The notes under the pieces are model-generated. The model worked only from the letters and a program-made list of their open reading frames with translations, was not told the origin of the DNA and ran no database searches. 64,000 bases of DNA from Bradyrhizobium sp. (GTDB taxonomy: Bacteria; Pseudomonadota; Alphaproteobacteria; Rhizobiales; Xanthobacteraceae), in assembly GCF_016213215.1 (NCBI RefSeq), contig NZ_JACRAW010000056.1:1-64000 (forward strand), written 5' to 3'. The translations under genes and the position numbers were made by a program. This document shows positions 55,412 through 63,209 of this stretch, piece after piece. The first letter of the stretch is position 1, and each line of letters begins with the position of its first letter.

Positions 55412-56692
55412 TCAGGCCGGTTCGCCGGTCAGGATCAGCGAGGCGTTCTGCCCGCCAAAGCCGAACGAGTTCGACATCACCGCCGTGACGCGCGCGTCGC
55501 GCGCTTTGTTGGGCACGACATCGAAGGGGATCGCCGGATCCGGGACATCGTAGTTGATCGTGGGCGGGATGCGCTGATGCTCGAGCGTCAGCACCGAGAA
55601 TACCGCTTCCACCGCGCCGGCGGCCGAGAGGGTGTGGCCCACCATCGACTTGTTCGAGGATACCGGGATCTTGCCGGCCAGTTCGCCGAACACGCTCGAG
55701 ATGCCGAGGTATTCCATCCTGTCGTTTTCCGGCGTGCCGGTGCCGTGCGCGTTGATGTAGTCGATCTGCTCCGGTGCCATCCCGGCGTCGGCCAGCGCGT
55801 TGCGCACGCATCCGATGATCGGCTTGCCGTCGGGGCTGGAGCGGGTGCGGTGGAAGGAATCGGCAAGCTCGCCGCAGCCGGCAAGCACGCCGAGGATCCT
55901 GGCGCCGCGGGCCATCGCGGCCTCGTAGCTCTCCAGCACCAGCGCGCCGGCGCCTTCGGCCATCACGAAGCCGTCGCGGTTCTTGGAGAAGGGTTTTACG
56001 GAAGTCTGCGGTGGGTCGTTGTGGGTCGACAGCGCCGACAGCAGCGAGAAGCGAACCAGGGCCTCTGGATTGACCGAACCGTCGGTCGCCACGCACAGCG
56101 CAGCATCAGCTTCGCCGCGCCGGATCGCCTCGACACCGAGCTGGATGGCGGTCGCGCCGGACGCGCAGGCGGTCGACAGCGAAATCGGCGATCCCTTGGT
56201 GCCGAACTTGTCGGCAAGCGCGTTCGCCACCGAGCCGAACAGGAAGCGGTGGTGATACGGGGTGAACCTCCCGCCGCCGCTGACCCGCAACAGTGCATCG
56301 TAGTTGATGTCGCCGTCGCCGGCGGCCGCGCGACCCAGTTCCTCGCGCTGCGGCCACTCGACCTCGACCGGCGCCACAGCAAGAAATAGCGGCCCCGGGA
56401 AATCGCCCCTGGCGCCGATGCCGGCCTGGGCCACGGCTTCCTCGGCGGCCATATCGCCGAGCCGTTCGGAAAGATCTGTCGAGGAGAAAGGCTCGATCGG
56501 AACGAAATCGACCGTTCCGGCCATCGTGGTCTTCAGGCCCACGGTCGGAAAGCGCGTGATGGTGCGGATGCCGGATTCGCCGGCGGTGAGCTTTGCCCAG
56601 TTCTCCGTCTTGCCCGCGCCAAGGGACGTCACGACGCCCATGCCGGTGACGACGACGATCGGCCTTCCGAAGTTATCGCGTGGTGCAGCCAT
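55412..56692 (-). CDS. fabF1XL: Beta-ketoacyl-ACP synthase of the very-long-chain fatty acid cluster
   Basis: A 426-residue KAS II-type enzyme with a complete triad: Cys176 in LSTACASGATA, His316 in NAHGTGTPEND and His353 in SMVGHTLSAAG. The nearby acyl carrier protein AcpXL and the missing-triad partner FabF2XL indicate that it elongates the lipid A very-long-chain acyl chain. The gene ends ten bases before the lpxXL start and is preceded by FabF2XL on the same strand. The symbol follows the rhizobial usage and depends on the gene order. Confidence 0.9.
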   Translation of the reverse strand: MAAPRDNFGRPIVVVTGMGVVTSLGAGKTENWAKLTAGESGIRTITRFPTVGLKTTMAGTVDFVPIEPFSSTDLSERLGDMAAEEAVAQAGIGARGDFPGPLFLAVAPVEVEWPQREELGRAAAGDGDINYDALLRVSGGGRFTPYHHRFLFGSVANALADKFGTKGSPISLSTACASGATAIQLGVEAIRRGEADAALCVATDGSVNPEALVRFSLLSALSTHNDPPQTSVKPFSKNRDGFVMAEGAGALVLESYEAAMARGARILGVLAGCGELADSFHRTRSSPDGKPIIGCVRNALADAGMAPEQIDYINAHGTGTPENDRMEYLGISSVFGELAGKIPVSSNKSMVGHTLSAAGAVEAVFSVLTLEHQRIPPTINYDVPDPAIPFDVVPNKARDARVTAVMSNSFGFGGQNASLILTGEPA

Positions 56693-56709
56693 CTTTCCCC
56701 CGCTCGCAA

Positions 56710-57918
56710 CTACCTGACCGCCTCGACCAGGGCCATGCCCTCGCCGCGCCAGTGCCCGACACCGACCACTACAATCTGGGTTGGGGGCTTGCGCATTTCA
56801 ATCTCGACGCCCGCGGAATCGTTCGGCGGAAACAGGGCGCCGCGGGACAGCGACAGCGCCGCCAGGCCGATTCCCAGCGGAAACTGCGCTTCCATAGTAT
56901 GTCCGAACATCGTGCCGGTGGCACGCACGGGATAATCCGGATGCTCGCCCAGGAAAGCCCGTTCCTCGGAGGTGGCCGGTTCTGCACCGGTCGCCCCGGT
57001 GATGATCGCCCCATTGCCCTCGAGCTTGCCAAGCTTTGACCACAGCTTTTCGAGCGTTGCGGTCGTCTCGCCCGGCTGCTTGCGGCGTGCAAGGTCGGCG
57101 ACGACGGTGGTGAGGCGGGCGAAAGGCTTGGCGCCGCGCGCCAGCGCATGCGCCTTGGATTCGATCACCAGGAAGGCGCCGGCCGAGCCGAGCGCAAAAC
57201 CCGGATGCTGCTTGCGCGCCCACACCGGCGCGAACTTGTCCTTGAGGTTGAAATCGCCGAACTCGTAGAGGACCAGCAGGTCCTTGCGCTCGCCGTTCTG
57301 CGATCCGCCGATCAATGCGATGTCGCTTTGGCCGGAGGCGATGCGCGCCAGCGCGATGCGCATGGCGTCGGCGCCCGCGACTTCCTCGCCCATGAAGGTG
57401 CGCGAGGATCCGGTGACGCCGTGGACGATGGCGATGTTGCCGGCGAGCAGGTTGGAGAGCTGGGCCAGGAACAGCGTCGGGCGCAAATCGCTCATCAGCC
57501 GTTCGTTGAGGAAGCCGGGCGCGGAATTGCCCTTCGCTTCCGCCGTCAGGATGTTGGAATCGACCGCAAGGTCGCGCTCGCCGCCGCCGGCGGCGACGAT
57601 CATGTCCATGCGGCCGAGGACTTCCTTGTTGCCCTTCAGCCCGGCGGAATCGAGCGCGAGCCCGGCGGCATAGGTGCCGATACGTTGCCAGGCTTCCATC
57701 TGGCGCTGGTCGCCCTTCTTCGGGATCTGCGCGTCGAGATTCACCGGCGCAAAGGGATGGACGATGAAGGGCGCGAACGTCTTCTCGTCGACATTGATGC
57801 GACGCTCGTTGAGCGCGTTCCAGTTGGAATCGAGCCCTTCGCCGAGCGAAGTGGCAAGACCAATGCCGGTGATCCAGACTTCCGTCGATCCCGGCTTCGA
57901 AGTGGTCGTTTCAGTCAT
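56710..57918 (-). CDS. fabF2XL: Ketosynthase-like partner of the VLCFA cluster, lacking catalytic residues
   Basis: A 402-residue KAS II-fold protein. In place of TACASG it has TGSSRTFMG (Ser171 in place of the cysteine), the NAHGTGTP position reads ITGATGAEPA without its histidine, and only the FGHTMEAQ histidine is kept. It therefore probably does not condense acyl groups itself. By analogy with chain-length factors in type II polyketide synthases, it may form a heterodimer with FabF1XL, next on the same strand. It overlaps fabZ by four bases (ATGA), so the two are translationally coupled. The symbol follows rhizobial usage. Confidence 0.85.
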   Translation of the reverse strand: MTETTTSKPGSTEVWITGIGLATSLGEGLDSNWNALNERRINVDEKTFAPFIVHPFAPVNLDAQIPKKGDQRQMEAWQRIGTYAAGLALDSAGLKGNKEVLGRMDMIVAAGGGERDLAVDSNILTAEAKGNSAPGFLNERLMSDLRPTLFLAQLSNLLAGNIAIVHGVTGSSRTFMGEEVAGADAMRIALARIASGQSDIALIGGSQNGERKDLLVLYEFGDFNLKDKFAPVWARKQHPGFALGSAGAFLVIESKAHALARGAKPFARLTTVVADLARRKQPGETTATLEKLWSKLGKLEGNGAIITGATGAEPATSEERAFLGEHPDYPVRATGTMFGHTMEAQFPLGIGLAALSLSRGALFPPNDSAGVEIEMRKPPTQIVVVGVGHWRGEGMALVEAVR

Positions 57919-58385
57919 GGCACAATCGTCTGTTGCGGAAAGCCGATGCGCTTGGCGACGGCATCCATATGTCCGCGCATATCCGGATTGGGGAAGGGGA
58001 TATGGCTGAAGGTGATCGTGGCATTGCTCCTGAGCTTGCCGTCGACCCTGATTCTCGCCTCGGTGATGGCGAAGCCCGACCCCTCGTGGAGAATGTTGGC
58101 CTCGATCATCAGTCGTTCGCCGGGGCTGACGAAGCCGCGCATCTTGGCCTCCTTGACCGCGGCCAGAAACGGCATGCGCTCGAAGTTGAGGAGGGCGAGC
58201 AGAAGCCAGCCCGAGGTCTGCGCCATCGCTTCGATGAGGAGCACGCCGGGCATGATGGGATGGCCGGGAAAGTGTCCCTCGAAGATGGTGCTCTCTTTGG
58301 GAACCAGTGCCTCGACCGTGATCGTCTTCGCGTCGATGTCGAGCTCGACGATCCGATCGATCAGCTGGAAGTATTCGAGTTGCAT
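57915..58385 (-). CDS. fabZXL: FabZ-like 3-hydroxyacyl-ACP dehydratase of the VLCFA cluster
   Basis: A 156-residue hot-dog fold dehydratase. The catalytic pair is in EGHFPGHPIMPGVLLIEAMAQ: His38 and Glu52. The rest of the hot-dog domain is intact. It removes water from the beta-hydroxyacyl-ACP formed in each elongation round. It follows acpXL by nine bases and overlaps the next ketosynthase-like gene, so it is in the VLCFA operon. Compared with housekeeping FabZ, the C-terminal extension DAVAKRIGFPQQTIVP is longer. Confidence 0.9.
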   Translation of the reverse strand: MQLEYFQLIDRIVELDIDAKTITVEALVPKESTIFEGHFPGHPIMPGVLLIEAMAQTSGWLLLALLNFERMPFLAAVKEAKMRGFVSPGERLMIEANILHEGSGFAITEARIRVDGKLRSNATITFSHIPFPNPDMRGHMDAVAKRIGFPQQTIVP

Positions 58386-58394
58386 GACGGGCGA

Positions 58395-58682
58395 TCAGGC
58401 GCCCGTGCTCTTGGCCGCGACCAGTTCGTCGATTCGGGCACAGAGGTTCTTCAGCACGAAGTACTGCTCCGTGGTCGCCTTGCCGTCATTGACTTCCTGG
58501 GTCCATTTTTCCAGCGGCAGCTTGATCCCGAACTGCTTGTCGATCGCAAACGCGATATCCAGGAAATCGAGGCTGTCGATGCCCAGATCGTCAATGGCAT
58601 GGCTTTCCGGCGTGATCGTGTCGCGCGGAATGTCGCAGGTTTCAGCGATGATCGTGGCGACCTGATCGAATGTAGAGGACAT
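58395..58682 (-). CDS. acpXL: Acyl carrier protein AcpXL (very-long-chain fatty acid)
   Basis: A 95-residue acyl carrier protein with the phosphopantetheine serine in [17 protein letters not shown] (about residue 37). It is longer than housekeeping AcpP and carries the [18 protein letters not shown] phrase and the C-terminal [12 protein letters not shown] that are typical of AcpXL, the carrier for the 27-hydroxyoctacosanoate-type acyl chain of rhizobial lipid A. I start at the ATG at 58682; the GTG just before would add one residue. It begins the cluster acpXL-fabZ-fabF2XL-fabF1XL-lpxXL. The 5-prime region holds an A/T-rich stretch but no clear promoter that I can support. Confidence 0.9.
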   Translation of the reverse strand: MSSTFDQVATIIAETCDIPRDTITPESHAIDDLGIDSLDFLDIAFAIDKQFGIKLPLEKWTQEVNDGKATTEQYFVLKNLCARIDELVAAKSTGA

Positions 58683-58841
58683 CACTAAGCCTTTGATATA
58701 TTGCGGGTATTTATCGGAATGGCACGGCGGGCGGGCATCGCGCCCCGCTAAGATGCCCCAATTCCCTGTGGCCGAAGTCGAGTGCCCGTATATCGGAGCG
58801 CCGCCGTTAGTTCAATGGAGCCGGACCGACCCGTTTTGGGC

Positions 58842-59222
58842 TCAGCGGGAGAGATCCGCGCGATCCGGACCGGCTGGCAGATAGGGGCTGGGCATCCGCG
58901 CGCAATCGCGTCCGCCGGTCAGGACGCAGTCCTGGGTCCGGCGCAGGTCGGTGATGCTCATGGCAAGCCAGATGCCGACTGCGGTGAGGGCGATCGTGAA
59001 GGCGAATGCCGCGATATTGGCGAGCATGCGATGCCGGAAATCGTCCGGCTCGCCCCGGGGCCGCTCATAGCGCGACAGGTCGAGCGGTTCCGGGCCCGAA
59101 TCGGCGTGCAACGGCTGGACTGTCCCGGCGCCCCGCTGGCTGGTGATGCGGGCGGATGTCCGCGGCCTGAACTGGAGCACCTGGTGCTCGTCGTCAGTTG
59201 CCGAGGGCTGCTGGGTTTTCAT
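58842..59222 (-). CDS. Single-span membrane protein of unknown function
   Basis: A 126-residue protein with a polar N-terminal half rich in Gln, Arg and Pro (HQVLQFRPRTSARITS) and one hydrophobic span at about residues 72-92 (LANIAAFAFTIALTAVGIWLAMS), followed by RTQDCVLTGGRDCARM, whose two cysteines could form a disulfide outside. I know similar conserved hypothetical proteins in Bradyrhizobium but no function. The start at 59222 (MKTQQPS) was chosen over a frame that runs to 59297. It lies between acpXL and the MgtC gene, on the same strand as both. Confidence 0.62.
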   Translation of the reverse strand: MKTQQPSATDDEHQVLQFRPRTSARITSQRGAGTVQPLHADSGPEPLDLSRYERPRGEPDDFRHRMLANIAAFAFTIALTAVGIWLAMSITDLRRTQDCVLTGGRDCARMPSPYLPAGPDRADLSR

Positions 59223-59348
59223 CTGCCGTAACCAGCTTCGAAGCTTTCTTGTTGCTCGTTTAGCACACGCGCGGGGCGCCTTACATGAAATCTTCAAATG
59301 TTTGCACGACAGGATTCGTCGACGCCGAAGGTGTGATGGAACCTGCCG

Positions 59349-59891
59349 TCAGCTCGGCTGCCTGTCCTTCGTCGAAACCTCGGTGCCGGGCTGGTCGGCA
59401 TCGTCCTTGCCACCGAGGGCGCGGTGCAGCCAGCGTTCGATGCGAAGGCCGACGATGAGAAGCAGGAAGGCCAGCGCCAGCCCCGTGCCGACGATGCGCC
59501 ATTCTCCGACGCCGCAGACGATCCCGATGCAGGCGGCGAAGAATGCGCAGGCCGCGCTGGTCAAGCCGTGGACGCGGAAGCGATCCCGTTCGCGCACGAT
59601 CACGCCGGCGCCGATGAAACCAATGCCGGTGAGAATGCCCTGGATGACGCGGCTCGCCGCATCCGAGATGTGGGTCGGATCGCCGTATTGCACCGCGATC
59701 AGCACGACCACCGCCGTCGACAGACTGACGAGCCCGAGCGTCTTCAGGCCGATTGGCCTGTTCTGCAGGTCGCGGTTGAGGCCGATCGCGGCGCCCGCCA
59801 GCGTCGCAACGGAAAGGCGCAACAGGATCTCGAGCCAATCCAGCAAGTCGGATATCCCCGAAACACGCGGTGTCCAGCAACGATAGGCCAA
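59349..59891 (-). CDS. MgtC/SapB family membrane protein
   Basis: A 180-residue inner-membrane protein with the MgtC core: LLRLSVATLAGAAIGLNRDL, NRPIGLKTLGLVSLSTAVVVL, DAASRVIQGILTGIGFIGAGVIVRERD, and LTSAACAFFAACIGIVCGVGEW. Four to five membrane segments are visible. MgtC proteins help bacteria live at low magnesium and inside hosts, partly by lowering ATP synthase activity; the long MgtC C-terminal domain of Salmonella is absent, as in many SapB relatives. The longest frame starts at a TTG at 59891; GTG at 59864 is also possible. Confidence 0.85.
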   Translation of the reverse strand: MAYRCWTPRVSGISDLLDWLEILLRLSVATLAGAAIGLNRDLQNRPIGLKTLGLVSLSTAVVVLIAVQYGDPTHISDAASRVIQGILTGIGFIGAGVIVRERDRFRVHGLTSAACAFFAACIGIVCGVGEWRIVGTGLALAFLLLIVGLRIERWLHRALGGKDDADQPGTEVSTKDRQPS

Positions 59892-59940
59892 TGCCGGCGA
59901 GCGTCAATCGGCGACAACCGGTTCCGCCTTGGAGCTCGAC

Positions 59941-60513
59941 CTATTTCGGCACGCGGCCCATCAGGTAGAATTCATCGTTCGGCCGCATGCCGGTGAAGTT
60001 CGCCATCCGGTTCGACGACGCAAAGAAGGCGCAGATCGCCGCGATGTCCCAGATGTCATCGTCGCTGAAGCCGTGGGCGGCGAGGGCGGCAAAATCGTCT
60101 TCGGATACCTTGTAAGCCTCCTGGCTGACCTTGAGCGCGAAATCCAGCATTGACCGCTGGCGCGGCGTGATGTCGGCCTTGCGGTAGTTCACCGCCACCT
60201 GGTCCGCGATCAGCGGATTCTTGGCCCGGATGCGCAGGATCGCGCCATGCGCGATCACGCAATACTGGCACTGGTTGGCGGCGGACGTCGCCACCACGAT
60301 CATTTCGCGCTCGGCCTTGCTGAGCCCCGAGTCCTTCTCCATCAGCGCGTCGTGCATGGCGAAGAAGGCGCGGAATTCGTCCGGGCGGTAGGCCAGCGTC
60401 ACGAACACGTTCGGCACGAAGCCACTCTTTTCCTGCACCGCAAGCAGCCGGGTGCGGATGTCTTCGGGCAATTGGTCGATGGGTGGTGTGGCGAAGCGTT
60501 TCGGTTGGGGCAT
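59941..60513 (-). CDS. Carboxymuconolactone decarboxylase/AhpD-like peroxidase-related protein
   Basis: A 190-residue helical protein with the AhpD active site NQCQYCVIAHGAILR (Cys-x2-Cys with a nearby His, about residues 82-95) and EMIVVATSAANQ just before it. The longer TIGR01926-type (peroxidase-related) branch fits the length and the C-terminal MRPNDEFYLMGRVPK. Such proteins are thought to reduce peroxide through the redox cysteines; the partner is unknown. It is probably cytoplasmic. It stands at the border of the A/T-richer patch, on the opposite strand to the P63C-domain gene. Confidence 0.85.
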   Translation of the reverse strand: MPQPKRFATPPIDQLPEDIRTRLLAVQEKSGFVPNVFVTLAYRPDEFRAFFAMHDALMEKDSGLSKAEREMIVVATSAANQCQYCVIAHGAILRIRAKNPLIADQVAVNYRKADITPRQRSMLDFALKVSQEAYKVSEDDFAALAAHGFSDDDIWDIAAICAFFASSNRMANFTGMRPNDEFYLMGRVPK

Positions 60514-60619
60514 CTGCGGAATTCCGGATCAGGCAGTGGGGGAATGCGGGAAGCATAAGCCAGCGCAGCCGGCGGAGCAAAGCGGCGTCGGGGCGCTTGC
60601 TCTTGTGCATCTGGGTAAC

Positions 60620-60686
60620 CATGCTTAGCATACTTATGCTTGCCAACTATGTTGTCAAGCATTATAAGATAGCGATGCTAAGCATG
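60620..60686. promoter_or_regulatory. Nested palindromic operator in front of the P63C gene
   Basis: Two arms, CATGCTTAGCAT (60620-60631) and ATGCTAAGCATG (60675-60686), are perfect reverse complements, and each core ATGCTnAGCAT is itself a palindrome. Between them ATGCTTGCCAAC (60636-60647) and GTTGTCAAGCAT (60651-60662) form a second inverted pair with one mismatch. The right arm abuts the GGAG ribosome binding site of the next gene. Repeated symmetrical sites over a promoter usually mean cooperative repressor binding, here most simply autoregulation. Confidence 0.65.
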
Positions 60687-60694
60687 GAGCGAAA

Positions 60695-61735
60695 ATGAGC
60701 AAAGAGAGTGCTGGACGAAAGGGCGGCAATCGCCGCGCGGAAATATTGCCTCCCTCACGCCGTTCTGAGATCGCGCGTGAAGCCGCAATGAAGCGGTGGA
60801 GTGATGAAGGCAAGGCCGTGCCACTGTTCGCAAAGTATGGCGCGATTGATCGTCCACTCCGCATCGGGGAAATCGAAATTCCATGTTACGTGCTTGCGGA
60901 CGGGACGCGTGTTTTAGCTCAGCGCGGACTTCAATCCGGCATCGGCCTATCCCAAGGCGGCGGAAAAACCGGCGCGCGCCGAATTGCCGAATTGATGGCC
61001 GGGCTGGCAGAAAAAGATATAGATGTCAGGGGGTTAATCGCGCGCGCGAATTCGCCAATTCGCTTCATTCCGCCGCATGGCGGCAACCCCGCCGACGGGT
61101 ACGAGGCGACGATCCTTCCGGACATTTGCGCGGTCTTGATCGACGCCGGACAGAAAGGGGTTCTAGGGAAAGCTAGGACGCACCTAGCTGTACGCGCTGC
61201 TCAGTTGCAACACGGGTTTGCAACTGTCGGCATTATTGCGCTGGTCGATGAAGCGACGGGATACCAGGATTTTCGGCAACGCGACGCGCTCGCGAAAATC
61301 TTGGAAAGGTTTGTCGCGAAAGAATTGCGTCCGTGGGTCCGGACCTTTCCGTCTGATTTTTACAAACAGATCTATCGGCTCAACAATTGGCCCTATAGCG
61401 AGAATGCTGGTCGGCCCGGAGTCATTGGTCATTGGACTAACAACATCGTCTATAAGCGACTTGCACCGGGTGTGTGGGAGGAATTGAAGCGGCTCACGCC
61501 GCGCCTTCCCGGCGGCGATTACAAAAACAAGCTATTCCAAAGACTGACCGAAGACATAGGCCACCCAAAACTCAGAGAGCACTTGGCGGCGGTTCTCATG
61601 CTGATGAAATATTCGCCGGACTGGCATGTATTCATGGACAGACTCGATAAGGAGTTTCCGCAGTGGGGCAGCAACTACATGCTTCCCTTCCCGGATGACT
61701 ACAAGCCGCCCGAAACAGGTGAGGCCGCCAACTGA
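60695..61735 (+). CDS. P63C domain-containing protein
   Basis: A 346-residue protein. Residues 6-33 (RKGGNRRAEILPPSRRSEIA, then REAAMKRW) form a basic N-terminal segment often seen in this family and probably bind nucleic acid. The P63C domain spans about 185-265, with LVDEATGYQDFRQRDALAKIL and the phrase FVAKELRPWVRTFPSDFYKQIYRLNNW (key residues Pro63-equivalent and Cys region unclear). The family is named for a phage protein and its function is unknown. Composition is more A/T-rich than the neighbours. GGAGCG before ATG 60695 is the ribosome binding site. It is likely cargo of phage or mobile origin. Confidence 0.8.
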   Translation: MSKESAGRKGGNRRAEILPPSRRSEIAREAAMKRWSDEGKAVPLFAKYGAIDRPLRIGEIEIPCYVLADGTRVLAQRGLQSGIGLSQGGGKTGARRIAELMAGLAEKDIDVRGLIARANSPIRFIPPHGGNPADGYEATILPDICAVLIDAGQKGVLGKARTHLAVRAAQLQHGFATVGIIALVDEATGYQDFRQRDALAKILERFVAKELRPWVRTFPSDFYKQIYRLNNWPYSENAGRPGVIGHWTNNIVYKRLAPGVWEELKRLTPRLPGGDYKNKLFQRLTEDIGHPKLREHLAAVLMLMKYSPDWHVFMDRLDKEFPQWGSNYMLPFPDDYKPPETGEAAN

Positions 61736-61745
61736 GGCGGCCTCT
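61722..61745. terminator. Hairpin over the stop codon of the P63C gene
   Basis: GAGGCCGCC (61722-61730) and GGCGGCCTC (61737-61745) form a perfect 9-bp stem around a loop AACTGA containing the stop TGA. It is followed on the plus strand by TAAAAAG, not by a T run, so it is not a textbook terminator, though it may slow or end transcription. It sits between two converging genes. Confidence 0.5.
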
Positions 61746-61760
61746 AAAAAGCTGCTTACT

Positions 61761-61949
61761 TTATTTTTTGGCTGAGCGGTTAGGTAGACACGTCCAGCTC
61801 ATTTGCACGGCTGGTTGCCCATGCCAGCTTTCCTTCTTCTCAAGCATAGCGCCCGCTGCTTCACAGACCTCGACTTTGGCAAAATTTGGAATTACGGCGG
61901 TCGAACCAACGGTTGCGCCACTCGCAAATATCACAAGTAAAGTCCACAT
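61761..61949 (-). CDS. Small exported protein of unknown function
   Basis: A 62-residue protein with a short hydrophobic leader (residues 2-18: WTLLVIFASGATVGSTA) and a soluble C-terminal part with two cysteines (VEVCEAAGAML, MSWTCLPN). AAGGAG lies ten bases before the ATG at 61949, which makes it more convincing than most ORFs of this size. I recognise no family; small exported Cys-pair proteins of this shape are frequent in Bradyrhizobium. It is convergent with the P63C gene in an A/T-richer patch. Confidence 0.6.
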   Translation of the reverse strand: MWTLLVIFASGATVGSTAVIPNFAKVEVCEAAGAMLEKKESWHGQPAVQMSWTCLPNRSAKK

Positions 61950-62090
61950 TCGAAATGCTCCTTATCGCCGTCCTCCAAGCGTCATTATTGACGCCGGGGA
62001 TCATGGTATCTGGCGAACCGATGGTTGCAAGTGCTGCACCTATGAACGATCAGTTGCGAAACGTCGGATAGAGCCTAGGGGCCCTCTCAA

Positions 62091-62122
62091 AATAGGCCAC
62101 TGCTCATTTCAATTTAGGCCAC
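62091..62122. repeat. Paired TAGGCCAC direct repeats (possible insertion sequence remnant)
   Basis: AATAGGCCAC at 62091-62100 and TTTAGGCCAC at 62113-62122 are direct repeats spaced about two helical turns apart. Repeated short sites near an end are a feature of IS21-type elements, but no transposase gene or second end is visible. The other DNA from 61950 to 62328 shows no gene or known RNA. I list it as a weak remnant. Confidence 0.3.
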
Positions 62123-62328
62123 GAGGGATGGAAACAGGCCAGTACCGCACCTACGGTGGGAACAAATCGGCAACTTAGAACCTTTCCTGAACTCAGCAGA
62201 TACGACCGAACGTCCGTTTCGTCGGCCGTCTACTGGTCTAGTCAGCTCTATCCTACGAATATTTATGAGTGCACGCCCCAGCCGAGAGGCCTCGACGTAC
62301 TGGATAGCACCGCATGTGCCGACGCTCC

Positions 62329-62908
62329 TGACCTGACGGGCAAATCGCATCAAATTCTGTCAAGCCCCATCGTGGAAAATATTTCGCTTTTCCAGAATTC
62401 GGATTTGGCGTATAGGTCGTTCGTCCCGCCCGACACGAGGGGCGTATCGCGATCGTCACGAAACGCGGGCTGGGATGCGGTGGACGCGGCGGCGTCGGCG
62501 CGAGGTGCGAGCCACAGGGCGGTTCTCGTGAGTGGTTAGCGGCGCGCAGGACGAACGACGCCATTGCGTACGGCAAAACCGTGTGGTCCTGGCTGCCGTT
62601 GCTGCAGTCAAGTTCCGCGGAGGCGAAGCTGCCCGACCGGGTTCAGCCTTCGCCGCCAATCTGCGGAGCGACGGTGACAAACAAGAATTCGTCGCCGGGG
62701 AGAGCGCGGCATAAGCCGTAAAGCCACTGCGCAGGGAAGGCCGGGTGTCGTCGGCTGTACCTGTATGCTCGTGTGCATTTTCTTCGCGCAATTCGCACAC
62801 GAGACCGCGGGTGCAGCGGGCACCCGGTCTTCCCTGCGCCCTCTGTTCAATAAGAGGGCGAGAGGACAGCAAGACTCGGGCGCAAACGCGCCGCGAGAAG
62901 GTGCAATC
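62329..62908 (+). repeat. Large dispersed repeat, about 580 bp, copy 2
   Basis: Same orientation and content as 25525-26100. Stems conserved with that copy: GCGCAGGGAA (62729-62738) with TTCCCTGCGC (62830-62839), CTCGTGTGC (62768-62776) with GCACACGAG (62795-62803), and CGCCCTC (62837-62843) with GAGGGCG (62854-62860). The loop between the CTCGTGTGC arms is ATTTTCTTCGCGCAATTC here and quite different in copy 1. The stem GGGTGC/GCACCC here is a U-A pair where copy 1 has U-G. The minus-strand ORFs of the two copies shift frame against each other. Confidence 0.85.
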
Positions 62909-62921
62909 GCGTCTGCTGTTA

Positions 62922-63030
62922 CCCTCATGGTGAGGAGGCGCGCAGCGCCGTCTCGAACCATGAGGCCCTGCTGCTGCAGATCGGCCTCATCCTTCGAGAC
63001 GCGGCGCAAGCGCCGCTCCTCAGGATGAGG
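62922..63030. repeat. Palindromic repeat, CCTCATGGTGAGG/CATCCTGAGG family, copy 2
   Basis: About 109 bp from CCCTCATGGTGAGGAGGCGC to GCTCCTCAGGATGAGG, with inner TCTCGAACCATGAGG and CCTCATCCTTCGAGA arms. It resembles 26154-26264 at its right end and sits, like that copy, right after a large repeat. Confidence 0.7.
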
Positions 63031-63039
63031 TTGGCAGCA

Positions 63040-63124
63040 TGATTGCGAGGAGCGTAAGCGACGAAGAATTCAGACTCTCTCGGCGGAGGCATTCTGGATT
63101 GCTTCGCTTCGCTCGCAATGACGG
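63040..63124. repeat. Palindromic repeat, CGTCATTGCGAGC family, copy 3 (diverged)
   Basis: About 85 bp from GATTGCGAGGAGCG to CTCGCAATGACGG, the left end lacking the CGTC start of the other copies. The right half is well kept (CTGGATTGCTTCGCTTCGC). It closes the second repeat block just before the HerA-type gene. Confidence 0.72.
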
Positions 63125-63209
63125 TGTTGAAGCGGACGTGCCGTTCCTGCGCACTCGCTCGTGATGACATGCCGAGACTGGCAGATGACGTGCGAGCGCA
63201 GCGACGTCG

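Noticed and set aside
58720..58745. A sigma-54 promoter beginning TGGCACGG upstream of acpXL
   Set aside because: The -12 GC element is missing at the required spacing, and it points away from acpXL.
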